DNA from: Phoenix dactylifera
Lineage: Eukaryota; Streptophyta; Magnoliopsida; Arecales; Arecaceae
Length of the DNA: 64,000 nucleotides
Direction: 5' to 3'
Assembly (NCBI RefSeq): GCF_009389715.1
Contig: NC_052401.1
Span: 1,042,843 to 1,106,842 of the forward strand
Within the stretch, counting starts at the first letter, position 1; each line of letters begins with the position of its first letter. Shown in pieces: positions 35,401-46,830 of the stretch. The notes below the pieces were generated by a model that worked only from the letters and a program-made list of their open reading frames with translations, was not told the origin of the DNA and made no database searches. The position numbers and the translations under genes are program-made.

Positions 35401-36761
35401 TCAGACTATCTTTCTAGTTGACATTTTCTGGTGTGCATTAAATTAAGTTTTCTTGGTCTTTCGACGCAGAGAAGTGATAGAGGTGGAGCCCCAGAAGCTA
35501 CAGATATAGCAAATGGACAACTAATCTGCGGATGCGGTAGTATTGCAGATTGCAAGGTCGGGTAAATTTTCTTTCTCATGGTCTAATATAGGCACTTAGG
35601 ATTAACATGAGTGACCAAGGAAAGAAAGGGTTAGGATGGTACATGATCATGCATGGTAGATTGGCGGATGGTTGTACATCAATTATGAAAGGTCCCACAT
35701 CGGCTAAATTCGTTTCAGAGCCTGAGCATATGAGGCAGGTGCTTCCAAATCCTGCAGACGCATTTGGGTGGAAAACAAAACCGGAAAGGAATCTAAGCAG
35801 CACGTGCGGGCTCTGAATCGGACAATAATAGCAGGAAAGCTGCGTGTTCCCCCTCATATGGCTTCCACGTAGGCACTGGGTGTCTCACGTGCTCCGTGCA
35901 GGCGGGGGCGTGACATTTGGTATCAGAGCGGACCCAGCTCATAACTTATGTGGACTAGAGAACACTGCAGCAGGGATCCATTGGGGCTGACCACGAGCCG
36001 ATCGTGGTGTTTGTGATTAGATTTGAATGGATTTAAATCCTTAGCCTGACGATGACGTCAGGGCTTAAACGAGAGGAGTATGTGAAGATTTGTGTAGGCA
36101 TGTGTTTAGTCGCACATCAGTTATTTGTTGGATAGATCTTTGGTACTTTTACAGGATCAAGGAACCCAAATAATATTTTTGGACTAGTCATTTTAGGTGA
36201 GGTCCTGGATTGTTACAAATTAAGACAGATGACTCCCGATTTGCTAGATGATTACCTACTTATGAAAAAAATGAGAATATTGCAATCATATATAAGAGAG
36301 GGAATGGGTGCGACAATCTATGAGAGGAGAAAGATGGTTACAGTACCAAGGAGAGTCGAGATTCAGCAACTTCCATGGGAGATGGAACCAACCTTATAAA
36401 TTGGGCTGTGGCAAAGTGAATGGTGCAAGTGGCTTGACTGCCTGTGAATTGTTTTCGTCGATAAATCATGTTCTTTGAGAATTGTTTTCGTCGATAAATC
36501 ATGTAGTTCTTTGAACTATTTCCTTTTGCTGAATGGTAATGTAGCAGTTCTGTGTGCACCAAACTCACATCTATCTTATTGTCTGCTCCATTGTTCAACC
36601 AGGTTAATGGCTCCCGGGGCACTTGTGGGGATTCACCCAAGGCTTCACGCACTTGGCATCGACAGCACAAAACGTTGAGTACTTCAGCTGCGGGAAGGCC
36701 ACTTCAAAGGTGGTGGTGGATAATTGTGGTGTGCGTGGTCATAGCCCTGTTACTTTTGTAG
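32420..36761 (+). CDS. PI-PLC X-domain-containing protein (At5g67130-like), nine exons
   Basis: A predicted 396-residue secreted or membrane-anchored PLC-like phosphodiesterase. Exons: 32420-32425, 32528-32596, 32687-32809, 32923-33042, 34575-34673, 34756-35059, 35145-35368, 35470-35556, 36603-36761; all joins keep frame. The first exon codes only Met-Lys. Residues 1-25 form a signal peptide. A small Cys-rich segment ([16 protein letters not shown]) precedes the X domain, which keeps the two catalytic-type histidines in LTTHNSF (H82) and LCHSF (H127), plus EDY and the [17 protein letters not shown] block typical of this family. The protein ends in a hydrophobic tail ([16 protein letters not shown]), suggesting a GPI anchor signal or membrane helix. 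The Y, C2 and EF-hand domains of classical plant PLCs are absent, as usual for this family; the substrate is unknown. Donors GTCCGC (exon 2), GTCAAG (exon 3) and GTCGGG (exon 8) are weak, so these borders are less sure. Confidence 0.85.
35600..36220 (+). mobile_element. LTR-retrotransposon remnant in the last intron of the PI-PLC-like gene
   Basis: A Met-tRNA-type primer-binding site TGGTATCAGAGC (35918-35929) follows a TGACA LTR end (35911-35915). Upstream are LTR-like phrases such as GTCCCACATCGGCTAA (35691). The left border, around 35600, and the right border, around 36220, are approximate; no coding domain is present. The fragment is broken and old. Confidence 0.6.
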
Positions 36762-38316
36762 ATTGTAGTCTGTGTGTTGATGATGTATCGATTCTTGTGA
36801 TTGAGAGCCAGCCGTGTTAGCTGAGCAAATTAATAGAATGAAGTAGTTTTGAGACTTCTTAAGCCCAATATTCTCTTTGTTATGGGAAAAGCAAACCTGT
36901 TCCTGTAAGCTCCAACCTGTTCGATATGTATTGGAAGTTAAAAAAGCTAGAGTGTAAGCCTGAAACGTCTCGATACTACTCACTACATTCCCCTTCCCGG
37001 CTTCACCCTTGGGTCCGAAAAAATATTAGTTGAACCAAGTCCGCCACGACATCTACTTTGGTTGGCGTGGTCAGCCAATACTTATGTCTTGTGGGAGGGC
37101 ACACTTTGTCATCACTGATCCTAAAGAAGGCAAATAACTCGGGGTAAACTCGTAAGGCACCATTCATGTAATCATATGCGACTTCCACGTTTAAAGAACT
37201 TTTCTTCACTATACGCAATTGACTGGTAAAATGTTTATCATTGTTGCCGCAGAATTCCGAACCAAGTCGGAGGATGGGTCGGCTGAAGTCGGGAGAATCG
37301 AACTGAACGCAATAATTAAAGTATAAAAGAACTAGTTTTCTTTTAGGACAACCTGCAAGAAATTCATTTGTTAAAAAGTTTCTGCCGGAGGATCCTTTCT
37401 TTAATGTCCAAGTCAGAAGGGCGAAACAACATTGAAGAATTTTTGATGTTTCTAAATGAACTTACCTTAGAACCCCAGACTATCCCTATATATAGGATAT
37501 TCAATCGATCCTATAACGGTCGGCTGCACGTTTCCAACATGTAAATGTTCCACGTGAGCAACATGAGACAGTGATTATGTTGATCCCGTGTTAGCAACAA
37601 TGTTATCATAACTACCAATCTTTATTAGCATGCACAAAGTGGCTCCTCAGCTAAAATTAGTTTAATATCACGGTGGGTCGATGACCTACGTATCAGATAA
37701 AAAAGAATGCTATCCCATTGGGATTGAGAGAGCATTCTCTGAAGGAAGAAAGCGTGGAAAGAGACGAGAGAGAGAAAATTCCCAATAAACCAAAACGTAG
37801 GGAGCTTATGATTCAAGAGAATCACCGGAATGATGGCCCGATCCACCACTGTAATATCTATCCATTCATCTTCACATCAAACAGGAAATCAACTATACAG
37901 TCCAAACATGCATATGCACAACAATCAAAGCAAATATTTGCTTAATTATTAGGTTGGGATGGACATCAGAGCAAACAATAAACTCGACCCTTCAGATCTC
38001 CATACTTCAGTACCAAGGCACGGCATACAAGCAGGCCGCTTGCTAAGCCGCAATTTCATGAGCATTTAAGAGTAATGATTCAATTTAACCATCTCACATA
38101 GCCCAAATTCAACAAAACTGCATTTGAACAACTAAATTTTATAGTAGAAGATTGCTGAAATGTTCCCCAAGCAGTCAAAATGCAATACAAAAACAAATTA
38201 TTCTTCACGATAAATTTCATCCAAAGCCAGAATTTTTCACTACTACAAAATTTCTTGGAGAGCTAAAAAGCAAGTAATGAGATGGTGACATCACAAAAAG
38301 CAATAAAAAAAAAACA
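36762..38316. other. Spacer between convergent genes
   Basis: Holds the 3' UTR of the PI-PLC-like gene at the left and of the eS10 gene at the right, with an LTR-like block between. A 71-codon open frame on the minus strand (37003-37218) reads as plausible protein, with the phrase PPTRHKYWLTTPTKVDVVAD, but I do not recognise it and it may be part of a retroelement. Confidence 0.4.
37242..37604 (-). mobile_element. LTR-like block, probably a solo LTR
   Basis: About 360 bp that reads on the minus strand like an LTR: TGTTGCTAACACGG near its start, CTATATATAGGGA promoter motif (around 37485), a CTCCGGCAGAAAC U5-like phrase, and an end CGGCAACA. TTATCAT occurs at both borders (37235-37241 and 37603-37609), which may be the target duplication, although the left LTR edge does not fit it exactly. 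Broken or solo; family not determined. Confidence 0.45.
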
Positions 38317-41300
38317 CTACTCCATTGAGGATGCAGGACCAGCCCCAAATCCACCACCGCCGCGGCCAAAGCCAGGCCTACCACCAGTACCCTGTTGAGA
38401 GGTAACAAGGATGGAAACCCATTAGAAAAACAAGTACCTGTTTGGGTCAAAGAACTCCTATTAAATTCTGCATGTTTAGACATCAATCATTAAATAATGA
38501 TACGGAATAACCCAGACATCAGAAATATACATGGTATTGCACCAGATCAATACTTGCATTGAAGTGAGCTGTTGTGCATACGACATAAAGAAATGAAACT
38601 CCATATTGCAGATCATTAAAAGCATTGGGGCTTTGGCGAGTCCTTATTAGCAATGAAGAATAAAAGAATGAACAAAAAATGGTAGTGAGTGACAGGAGGA
38701 GTCAAATAGTAAGAAAAAAGATCACCTCCAATGCAAGTGGTAGTAAGAGGGCATCAAATAGTAATGATTAGCGGCCGAGAGGTGGTAGTTGCAATACTTG
38801 GCTCCTAGGAGTGGCAAATAATTCCATGTTGGACACCAAGGGTAAGATTTTAGGCAAATGGAGAAGCTTGTTAACCAGAACATGCTCTTACATCTAGAAT
38901 CTAAGGAGGGGGAAGGTGTGGTTAACATGATACTTCAAGAGCTACTTCCAACAGCAAGCAGATCATACACCTTGATGTGACTAATTTGCATACTTAGTGC
39001 ACAAAATAATGATGCTTTCTATTCATTCTAGAAGTCACAAGCAGATTTACTCAAAACTAAGAGACCCAGTTAAACATATTAAATATCCAATATGGTATAA
39101 AATTTATATTTCATTACACAATACTTTACATGAACATAAAAACTGGAAACAGGAATAACCACAAGACTCACTTTCATCTTATTTGGTTTCAAGCTTTCAT
39201 GGGTGGAAAACTTGACCAAATGGGTAGACTCAAAAATAGTCCTATAATAAGTCCACATAATTAGTTGAGAATTAACTTCAGGTTAATAATTTAATATGAT
39301 TACCAATGCAGGCTACACAGATGAAACACACTAACAAAGAGGCAACCGAAGTAACATACGCAAAGGTAGTGAAAGAAACAAAAAATTCAAAACAAATTTG
39401 CTCTACCCTCAAAAAAGCACTAGCACTATCATGCATAGCTTCCAAAAAGAGCAATCTTATGCAAATACATATTTTCCCCTATTTAATGTTCATAAAAGTA
39501 TGGATATACATGTGTAAAAAAAATCTGAATGTCAAGAAAAGCCATCAGAGATTGGATATGCATCAATATAGACACCAAGGGTGCCTCAGATGACCATCGT
39601 GAGATATATAAAAACCATTCTCATCATCTAGCTTCATATATTTTGCAATTCAGAACATTAAAGAAAATTCTAACATCAAGATGTAGAAAAGACAAATAAA
39701 TCTACAGCAAGGTTAAAAAACCATCCTAATCATCTAGCTTCATAAATTTAGCAGTAAAGAACATAAAAGAAGAAATCTAATATCACAGTGTAGAAAAGGA
39801 TATTAAAACCATGACAAGGTAAAGTGAAACAGAATCCTCAGGATGACTATACAAATTACAGAAGCATGATATCTACAATCTTTAGAAGGGGCCTCTGGCC
39901 CTTAAACCAATAAAATTTTAAGTTCACCTCATGAGCCATAACAGCATACAGTGGTAAAGGTGTTGTGCAGAGCAGGAGATACATTAGATGATTTTTAGAC
40001 AAGCTGGGTAAGTAGAATTAATGTGATGCAAATTTTTAAAACATTTAGTGGAGTGGAGAAAGATGCCTGTTAGTTTTTTTATCTTTTTTTTTGGGAGGGT
40101 GTTGGGGAAAAATTTCCAAAGTCAATTCATTGCAAGAACTTTCGGTTCTGATACTTTTGTAAGGTTTTCTTTTCTTCTTTTTTTCAAAATGCTAGAAGCA
40201 CAGAAAATTGAGCCACCCACCAACAAATTCACTAGAATTTAAAATCATATATCAGTTTAAGTAATTAAGAAAGAAATAAAAGTGCTCAGTGACAATTTGC
40301 AATAAGAAAATCATCGCAATGAATCATACCAAATGTTATGACCTCCACATACAACTTCATAATCATATGGTTTATGGTATTTCATTGAGCAGAGATATGA
40401 ACATACTAAGCATTGGCAACGCAAATCATAACTTGTTACATATGCAGTAATATGTCTCCTAGAATATAAAAGTAACAGATCTAAGGACGAATGCTTAGAC
40501 GGTAGTAGCATCAATTCTGTTGGCTAATGCTGTGATGAAGAGAGACAAGCTATATTTCAATACCGATTGTATTAAATATAATGCCTTTAATCAAAGCTCT
40601 GGAAGCACAAAAACAAGTGCAATAAAGTTAAATAATTCTGACACTAGATGCCATCGCGAAGGCACCTACCCTAAAAGATGGCTGGAACTCTGCAGGAGCA
40701 CCACTCTTATCCCCACCAAAATCACCTGAAGCACCGCGAGGACCTCCACGGTAGCCGTCCCTATCTCCAAACCTCGGCCTGTCGCCTTCGAAGCGAGGCG
40801 GCCCCCTACCCCAAGACACATTATCATACAGTCATCAAGATGTCACAAACTACAGAATAAAACAACATAAAACCAATCAAAAACACTTCTTTATAACAGA
40901 GATCGGGAGTACCTGGGGCGGTCGCCAGGAGGGCCGGCGCCGAAGGGGCGGGAAGGCTTGGCGGACTTTTTGAGGGTGGCAGGGACGATCTCGGATGGGA
41001 GGTTGAGGAAGGTGCGGAGGTACTCGATGCCGTCGTTGGTGAGGTACCAGTAGTAGTGCTGCCAGGCGAACGTCTCCCTCACGTACTCCCTCGACTTGAA
41101 GCTCTGCATCAGCTTTATCACCTGGAGGTTCGGCACATCGACATCAGGGTGCTTCGCCATGTTGTAATCCTTCTTCGCGTACAAAACCCCCTCTGATCCC
41201 CACCAAAAAAAAAACATCAGAAATCGAATCAAAAACGATCTTTTGCGATCTAAAACCCTAACCCTAAAAAGCGCACCTTGGAATAGATACTTGCAGATCT

Positions 41301-41422
41301 CATGACGATTCTTCTTGGGGATGATCTGACAGAGGTATTGCGATCAAGAGAGAAGGGATTAAACGAAGAACGTAGAAGAAATAGGGAGAAATCGAGAAGA
41401 TAAATTCCAATTTGCTTACCAT
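38317..41422 (-). CDS. RPS10: 40S ribosomal protein eS10, five coding exons
   Basis: A predicted 180-residue small-subunit ribosomal protein. Coding exons: 41420-41422 (only the ATG), 41277-41325, 40913-41192, 40670-40805 and 38317-38391, all in frame with GT-AG borders. The N-terminal winged-helix domain [17 protein letters not shown]...[16 protein letters not shown]...[20 protein letters not shown]...[18 protein letters not shown] is highly conserved, and the C-terminal tail is Gly/Arg/Pro-rich ([20 protein letters not shown]). eS10 sits on the 40S head near the mRNA entry. The start codon is split from the rest of the protein by the first intron, and the last 24 codons lie beyond a 2.3-kb intron. 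The remote last exon gives [16 protein letters not shown], as expected for plant eS10. Identification is certain; borders are well supported. Confidence 0.95.
41252..41268. promoter_or_regulatory. Telo-box in the second coding intron of eS10
   Basis: AAAACCCTAACCCTAAA lies just inside the intron after the KYLFQ exon. Telo-boxes in leader introns are typical of plant ribosomal protein genes. The motif is seen; a regulatory role is inferred. Confidence 0.5.
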
Positions 41423-41507
41423 GGTGATGGATTTCGAGGGAGACCAAGGAGGGAGAGATCCGCCGCGGAGGAGAGCTCGAGCGCGGGGAGATGGAAAGGG
41501 GATGGCG

Positions 41508-41540
41508 AAACCCTAGAGGTGGAGCGGCCGGGGTTTATAA
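41508..41540 (-). promoter_or_regulatory. Core promoter of eS10: TATA box and telo-box
   Basis: On the minus strand CTTTTATAAACCCC (about 41530-41543) gives a TATAAA motif, and AAACCCTAG (plus strand, 41508-41516) lies some 20-30 bases downstream at the expected transcription start. TATA plus telo-box near the start is a known arrangement in plant ribosomal protein genes. Confidence 0.6.
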
Positions 41541-41559
41541 AAGGTGAGAACTATATCAG

Positions 41560-42440
41560 GCCGTTGATCTCTGTTGATCGGACGGTTTGGGTTATATCAT
41601 GGATGTCGTGGACTAAGGAAGACTTCACTGATCACACGGTTGGCAAATGAGGATTGTTTGTAATTTTGTGTGTTGGGCTGCAACCGGATTGGGTGGAAGT
41701 GGAACACTGGAACACCTATCCGCACAGTTTTTTTTAATATGAAAATTTGTAATTGTTAAACAAAGAGGTTTCACCAGCTATACAAGGCCCGGTTCGCAGT
41801 TAAAAGAGCTTGATGTATCTTACTCAAAGGTAACTTGCTCATAAGCCCACAAACAATTTCATAGAACATTTTCGAGACAAAACACAGGCCATAATTACAT
41901 TAGTGAGACTAAAGTAATTAATTTTTCTTTTGTTTCATTTTGGATAAGAGGAGGGTAGAGACCTACCTTAAGAAGCTCTCAAATATTTAGTTACCATAAA
42001 TTAAGGTGGAGATTTACACATAACAACTTAGTCATAGCTATGCTAGAAGCAATTAATTAAAAATATAGATAACAACGAGATACAAGTAGAAATTATAATT
42101 GATACATCTTGATACTGATCTCTGCTGACAAGATGAACCGTTCAATAAAAACTCGCCACCTATTTACAAATTGATCATTCAAAATTTACGGCATGGCTGA
42201 CCCAAACAACCAGACATTTCTCATAACTAGCAACAGCACGCATTCGTTCTCTCCAACCGGACGAGAGGCGAGCAAGATCTCCAACAACCCTCCACCAACT
42301 AATCCAGACATGGCAAAAATCAACACGTCATTCAAGCTTTCATTTGCTTGCTTGCATGCGAACAGCTCTTGGAAGAATTGTTTGTGCATCTTCCTATCGA
42401 AGTGGGGTGACAGAAAGAGTGCCAAGCAGCAGCAATAGCA
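41560..42440. other. Spacer upstream of eS10, no gene seen
   Basis: TGGGCT (41676) and GGCCCGG (41787) could be site II-type elements of the eS10 promoter. Two overlapping open frames of 81-87 codons at 42186-42449 on opposite strands show no known family and are probably chance. Confidence 0.4.
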
Positions 42441-42445
42441 TAACC

Positions 42446-42625
42446 CCAAAAAAAAAACAAAAACAAGGGGGCAAATCTTGCACTAGATTCTAATTTAAAC
42501 GACGGCACGTACTTGGGCTTGTCCTCCCAAGACTTTTAATCCGGAAATCCTAGGTGGGGTCGAAATCTTGAGGGATAGGGTGTGCGACCACTAAACTACG
42601 AACCAGCGATCCGACGTAGCATCTA
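42446..42625 (-). mobile_element. Candidate tRNA-derived SINE
   Basis: On the minus strand the sequence has a pol III A-box-like TAGTTTAGTGGTC (about 42590) and a B-box-like GATTTCGACCC (about 42560), the spacing of a tRNA-related promoter, then a non-coding body and a T-rich 3' end (A-rich on the plus strand, 42446-42463). Target duplications were not identified, so this is a candidate only. Confidence 0.4.
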
Positions 42626-42639
42626 AAACTGATGCTTAG

Positions 42640-43731
42640 ATTGTTCTAAAAAGTTCGGTATGGTAAGAACGGAACATCCAATTGTCACAGCTCAAGCACA
42701 CAAACAGCCCAATCGATCCAGTTCTGTCGGCTCCAACCAAATGCCATGCTTTACCGATAAATACTTGCAAGAATCCATATATACGTGATTTGTAAACAAA
42801 TCTCATGGCCTTTCCAAGCATAATTCAATGAGAGGGAGGATATACGTCAGAATCCACTGCTCCCACACAGGCACACACCCAAATCAGACCTCTGAAAAAG
42901 AAAAGCGACCTCCACTAGCTTTCCACCCCCAACACCTGCTATCCCAGGCCCCTCCATATAATGCAGCATTCCCAACTGGCAGCAATTCCTCCACAAGCCA
43001 CCAGCCAAAACAACTCCAGTGAGAATGCAGAGTGGTCATAAAATCCACAGTAGCTCCCACCATTAACTCAAGGAAAGCAGTGCTAAAGTAGATGAGAAGT
43101 GGTTTGTGCATCCGAAGTTCATCCTATTTCCTTTTGGTTATTGAAAAGCTCTAGAGTGCTTGCAGTGCATTCTACTAGTTCTAATTTTTCATTCCTTGCA
43201 TTATCACTCCTCTTTTTTTTAAGCTTTCTTAGTTTTAACTCTGGACTGCACAAGGTTGATGCAATGAACTCATGTTCTTCAAAATGGGCTAAATTTTTCT
43301 TTCAAGGTGATGGGTAATGTTGGTTAGATACTACAACAACAGATTAGATTCTGGAACCATGGTCATCGTGAAGAGCGCAAGCATCTTTTCCTGTGTAATT
43401 TAACAAAACTGATGGTCAAACTTCGAATGAACGTTACATCACATATAAAATTTACCTTTGAAAAGTTTTCCTAGAAAAAGGCCCATAGGCAATATAGACC
43501 ACAAGGAGGAGATAATCCTCCCTTGATATCCCTGTACCACATTGAGACATATAAATCAAAATATAAAAGACAGTAGAATGAAAGGTGCCCAAAACTTTAC
43601 AAGCCTTTAAGCATGTACTCCAAATGATCCACATTTACAGAAAAAAAGGAACAATATTTGCATAATTAATATTTGAGTTAATGAAGCATACCAGACCTTA
43701 AATAGATATCCAAGTGAATGCTGAAACTCAG
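42640..43731. other. Spacer and 3' flank of the receptor-like kinase gene
   Basis: No gene recognised. The right part should contain the kinase 3' UTR. Only short open frames are present. Confidence 0.4.
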
Positions 43732-46700
43732 CTATTCCTCTTGCTTCCTCCACCTAGCAGGCTGATCGACGTGGTTGCCATTCTCAATGCCACTGCCATT
43801 ATCTCTTTCCGTCACTGGTTTTTCTAATATTCTTGCTTTTGCCTGTGGAGAGACACGATAAGTTTGCCCTGGATCTCGTCCAGCCCGATGATCCTAGGAT
43901 AAACCATACAACACATTGGATGCCAGTTAGTTAAGATGTTATAAGAAATCGATCCAATGATGTTCAGTTAAGCTGGCACAGAGTGTATTAGATACCAGAA
44001 GACTTCACCAAACATGCTGTTATTCTAATTATATCATAACCAAGGACAAAGCCAACAGACTATGAAGTTAACATTATAAATCTCAGAATGAAATGCAAGT
44101 GAGAGAAGTAATAGATGTCAAACAGAATTTCATGATAGAAAGTACAAGAGCAAGGGTGTCCAGAGATAAAGAGGTCACAAAGTGTTGCCATGTATATAGA
44201 CAGGTCACAAATTCTCTTACCTTTTTTCAATGCAAAAAGAATACTGACAGAATCCAGTGTGTTAATTTTTGTGTAGGTATTGCAATTTTTTTAAATATTG
44301 TTTGACCAGTACATCATCAGAGATTAATGAAACTAGAAATACCAATCTGACTGATGTGCTGTTTCAAACTTTCCACTTATAACTAAGGCACAAGTAGCAT
44401 AATGAATTAATGATCAATATGCAAGAAGTACCAGTCCTTCTAGCTCAAACATTTTAGCACTAGTGGTATAAAGATGGATATTAAGAAGCATTTAGGTGTT
44501 CCTGTTCAAATTTAAACTCCAGAAATATTGTTGCAGACCACTTAAAGAAGGATAATGCAGATAACGTTCGTAGTAGAATACAACTAAAATGGGAATGCTA
44601 ACGGCGTGCGTGTAATATGATACAGAAATATAGATTTAGGGAATTCAATTATCAGCATGTGAAGGGTCGCATGCAGAAATAGTAGACAGCTTGGTACTAC
44701 TTGTTATCTTCTAAAAAGACCCAGAGATTAGCTCCACTGGCGTCATAGAGATGCGATCTTAACTTACATCTCGGTATGGGAAATCATCAGCTTCAAGCAT
44801 ATGTATCACATGACCCATCTTTGGCCTCTTTTGTGAATCAGGGTCCACACAGCGCAGTGCTACTAAGAGCGTCCGTTTCAATGCCCTTGAAGAAGGTTTC
44901 TCGAGCATTTTTGGATCCAAAACTCCTTCACAATTGCGGTTACCAACCAATGTCTTCAGCCACTCTACCAGATTAACCTGAAACACTCCTCTGTCGACTA
45001 GATCAGCATCAATACAAGAACTTTCAAAAAAAAAATAAAAGGCAAAAACATTCAATACTGACCTCTCCTGGAGGCCTATTATAGTCAACTGGATTCCGAC
45101 CAGAAACTATCTCCATAATAAGAATCCCGAAACTATAAATATCGCTTGCTTCATTCAGCATACCAGTGCCAGCATATTCAGGTGCCACATAACTATTAAC
45201 AGACAGAAACAGGAAATTGTTAATTTCTCTTGCAACCAAGTTCGAGTATTATAGACAAAAAATAGTGAAGATATTCAAACTAACCCAAATGTTCCCATCA
45301 CGCGCGTTGTAACATAGCTCCTCTCGGAGCTCAAGAGCTTAGCGAGGCCAAAATCTGAAAGTTTGGGATTCCACTGCCTATCAAGCAATATATTGCTCGA
45401 TTTAATATCACGGTGAACAACCTTCGGCTCAAGTCCCTCATGTAAGTACAGTAACCTACATTTCCATAGGCCAGCTTTCAAGAAATGGAGAAAGAATGAG
45501 ATATACTGAAACTGAACAAGGATAAAGAATAACAACATCCAACCATACCCTTTAGCTGTTCCAAGTATTATGTTCAGCCGAATCTTCCACGTCAACGGGC
45601 TTATGGGTCCAACATCCCCATGAAGCCACTGCTCTAAGTTGCCATTATCCACATACTCATATACGAGCATCCTGAAACCGAAAAGAAGCAGATGATTAGG
45701 AAATAAAGCATTCCTAAACAATCCAGCATCATACTTCAATCCACTATAATTCCAGCATCTTTATTGTGCTAAAGTGAGATGACAAGAACCAAAAGGGCAG
45801 CAGAATTTAGTACCTATGAGCTCCTTCTGCACAATACCCTAGCAATCTCACTAAATTTTTGTGTCGAACACGACCGATTGCTTCTACTTCTACTTTAAAT
45901 TCGTTCTCAGCTTGACCCCTGAAAATCCAACAGCATTAGTTGAAGGACAAACATGTTGAAATTGTCGTTCATGTCCATCATACACCAATAGCAATAACTT
46001 GTCCGCAATTTGAACTATGTTATGTTATAACCCAGTTAAAACTCCAATTCTCATGAAACTATTCTAAATTCAAACAGGAATGAAGATTTTGTTTGCGAAG
46101 ATAGTACAGAGCTATACAGATGAGTCCTCAATTCTCATGCAACCACTATAATTTCAAAGCGAAATGATGAATTTGTTGCAAAAATGGTTGGAAAGCTCTC
46201 AGCTTGCGCAGATGATTACCTGTCATTGAGCAAGTTCTTGACAGCAACTTGAGTGTTGTCCTCCAAAACACCATGATACACAATCCCATACCCGCCTTCT
46301 CCGATCACATTCTCATCGGCAAACATATTGGTTGCCGCCTCGAGCTCCCTAAGGGTGTACCAATGCCCCCACCCCAAGTGAGAGACCTCGGGGACGGCCG
46401 GTGAGGCCTGCTCCAGTAATCGGTTCTCGCCGCTCCCATGCGACGATCCACCGCCGCTCCTGCGCTCCGGGAAGGTGATCCGATGGTCCTTCCCGGTTTC
46501 CACACGGATTTTCTGGAGCCCAGCTGGGGCCTCCTCCTCCGACTGCCGCTTGACAGGGAGGAGAACAGAGGGCTGGGAATCGGAGGGGGGGTTTAGGAGG
46601 AACTGGGCGAAGGGCTTGGGACCGGAGGGGCGGGAAGGGTGGTCGGCGCCGACTTCCTGGATTTCTTTGGAGATGTTAGGAATCGTGGGGCCTGTCCTGC

Positions 46701-46830
46701 GCTTGGAGGCGTACCAAAGGGAGAGCAAGAACAGAAATAGGACGAAGGCAGCGCCAACGCAGATGCCTACCACCGCCCACAAGTGGAGGCCAAAGATGGC
46801 CGTGGGCTCGGAGAGATCAGCGTCCGACAT
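43732..46830 (-). CDS. Receptor-like serine/threonine kinase, At1g01540/At4g01330 type, seven exons
   Basis: A predicted 503-residue membrane-anchored kinase. Exons: 46220-46830, 45814-45918, 45549-45671, 45285-45455, 45063-45192, 44768-44977, 43732-43893, all in frame. There is almost no extracellular part: a transmembrane helix at residues 17-40 is followed by a basic/Ser-rich linker and the conserved [18 protein letters not shown] lead-in. The kinase is complete: GEGGYGIVY loop, VAVK lysine (K198), [10 protein letters not shown] (D296), DFG (314-316), and GTFGYVAPEYA. An RD-type arginine before the catalytic Asp suggests activation-loop control. The C-terminal tail is charged and poorly conserved. 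The family belongs to the RLK/Pelle branch often called RLCK-V or TMK-like PERK relatives; the cellular role is poorly known. The lead-in motif and exon layout match At1g01540 as remembered. Confidence 0.93.

Noticed and set aside
42186-42449. Overlapping 81- and 87-codon open frames on opposite strands
   Set aside because: No domain, no splice partner and no recognisable homologue; likely chance.
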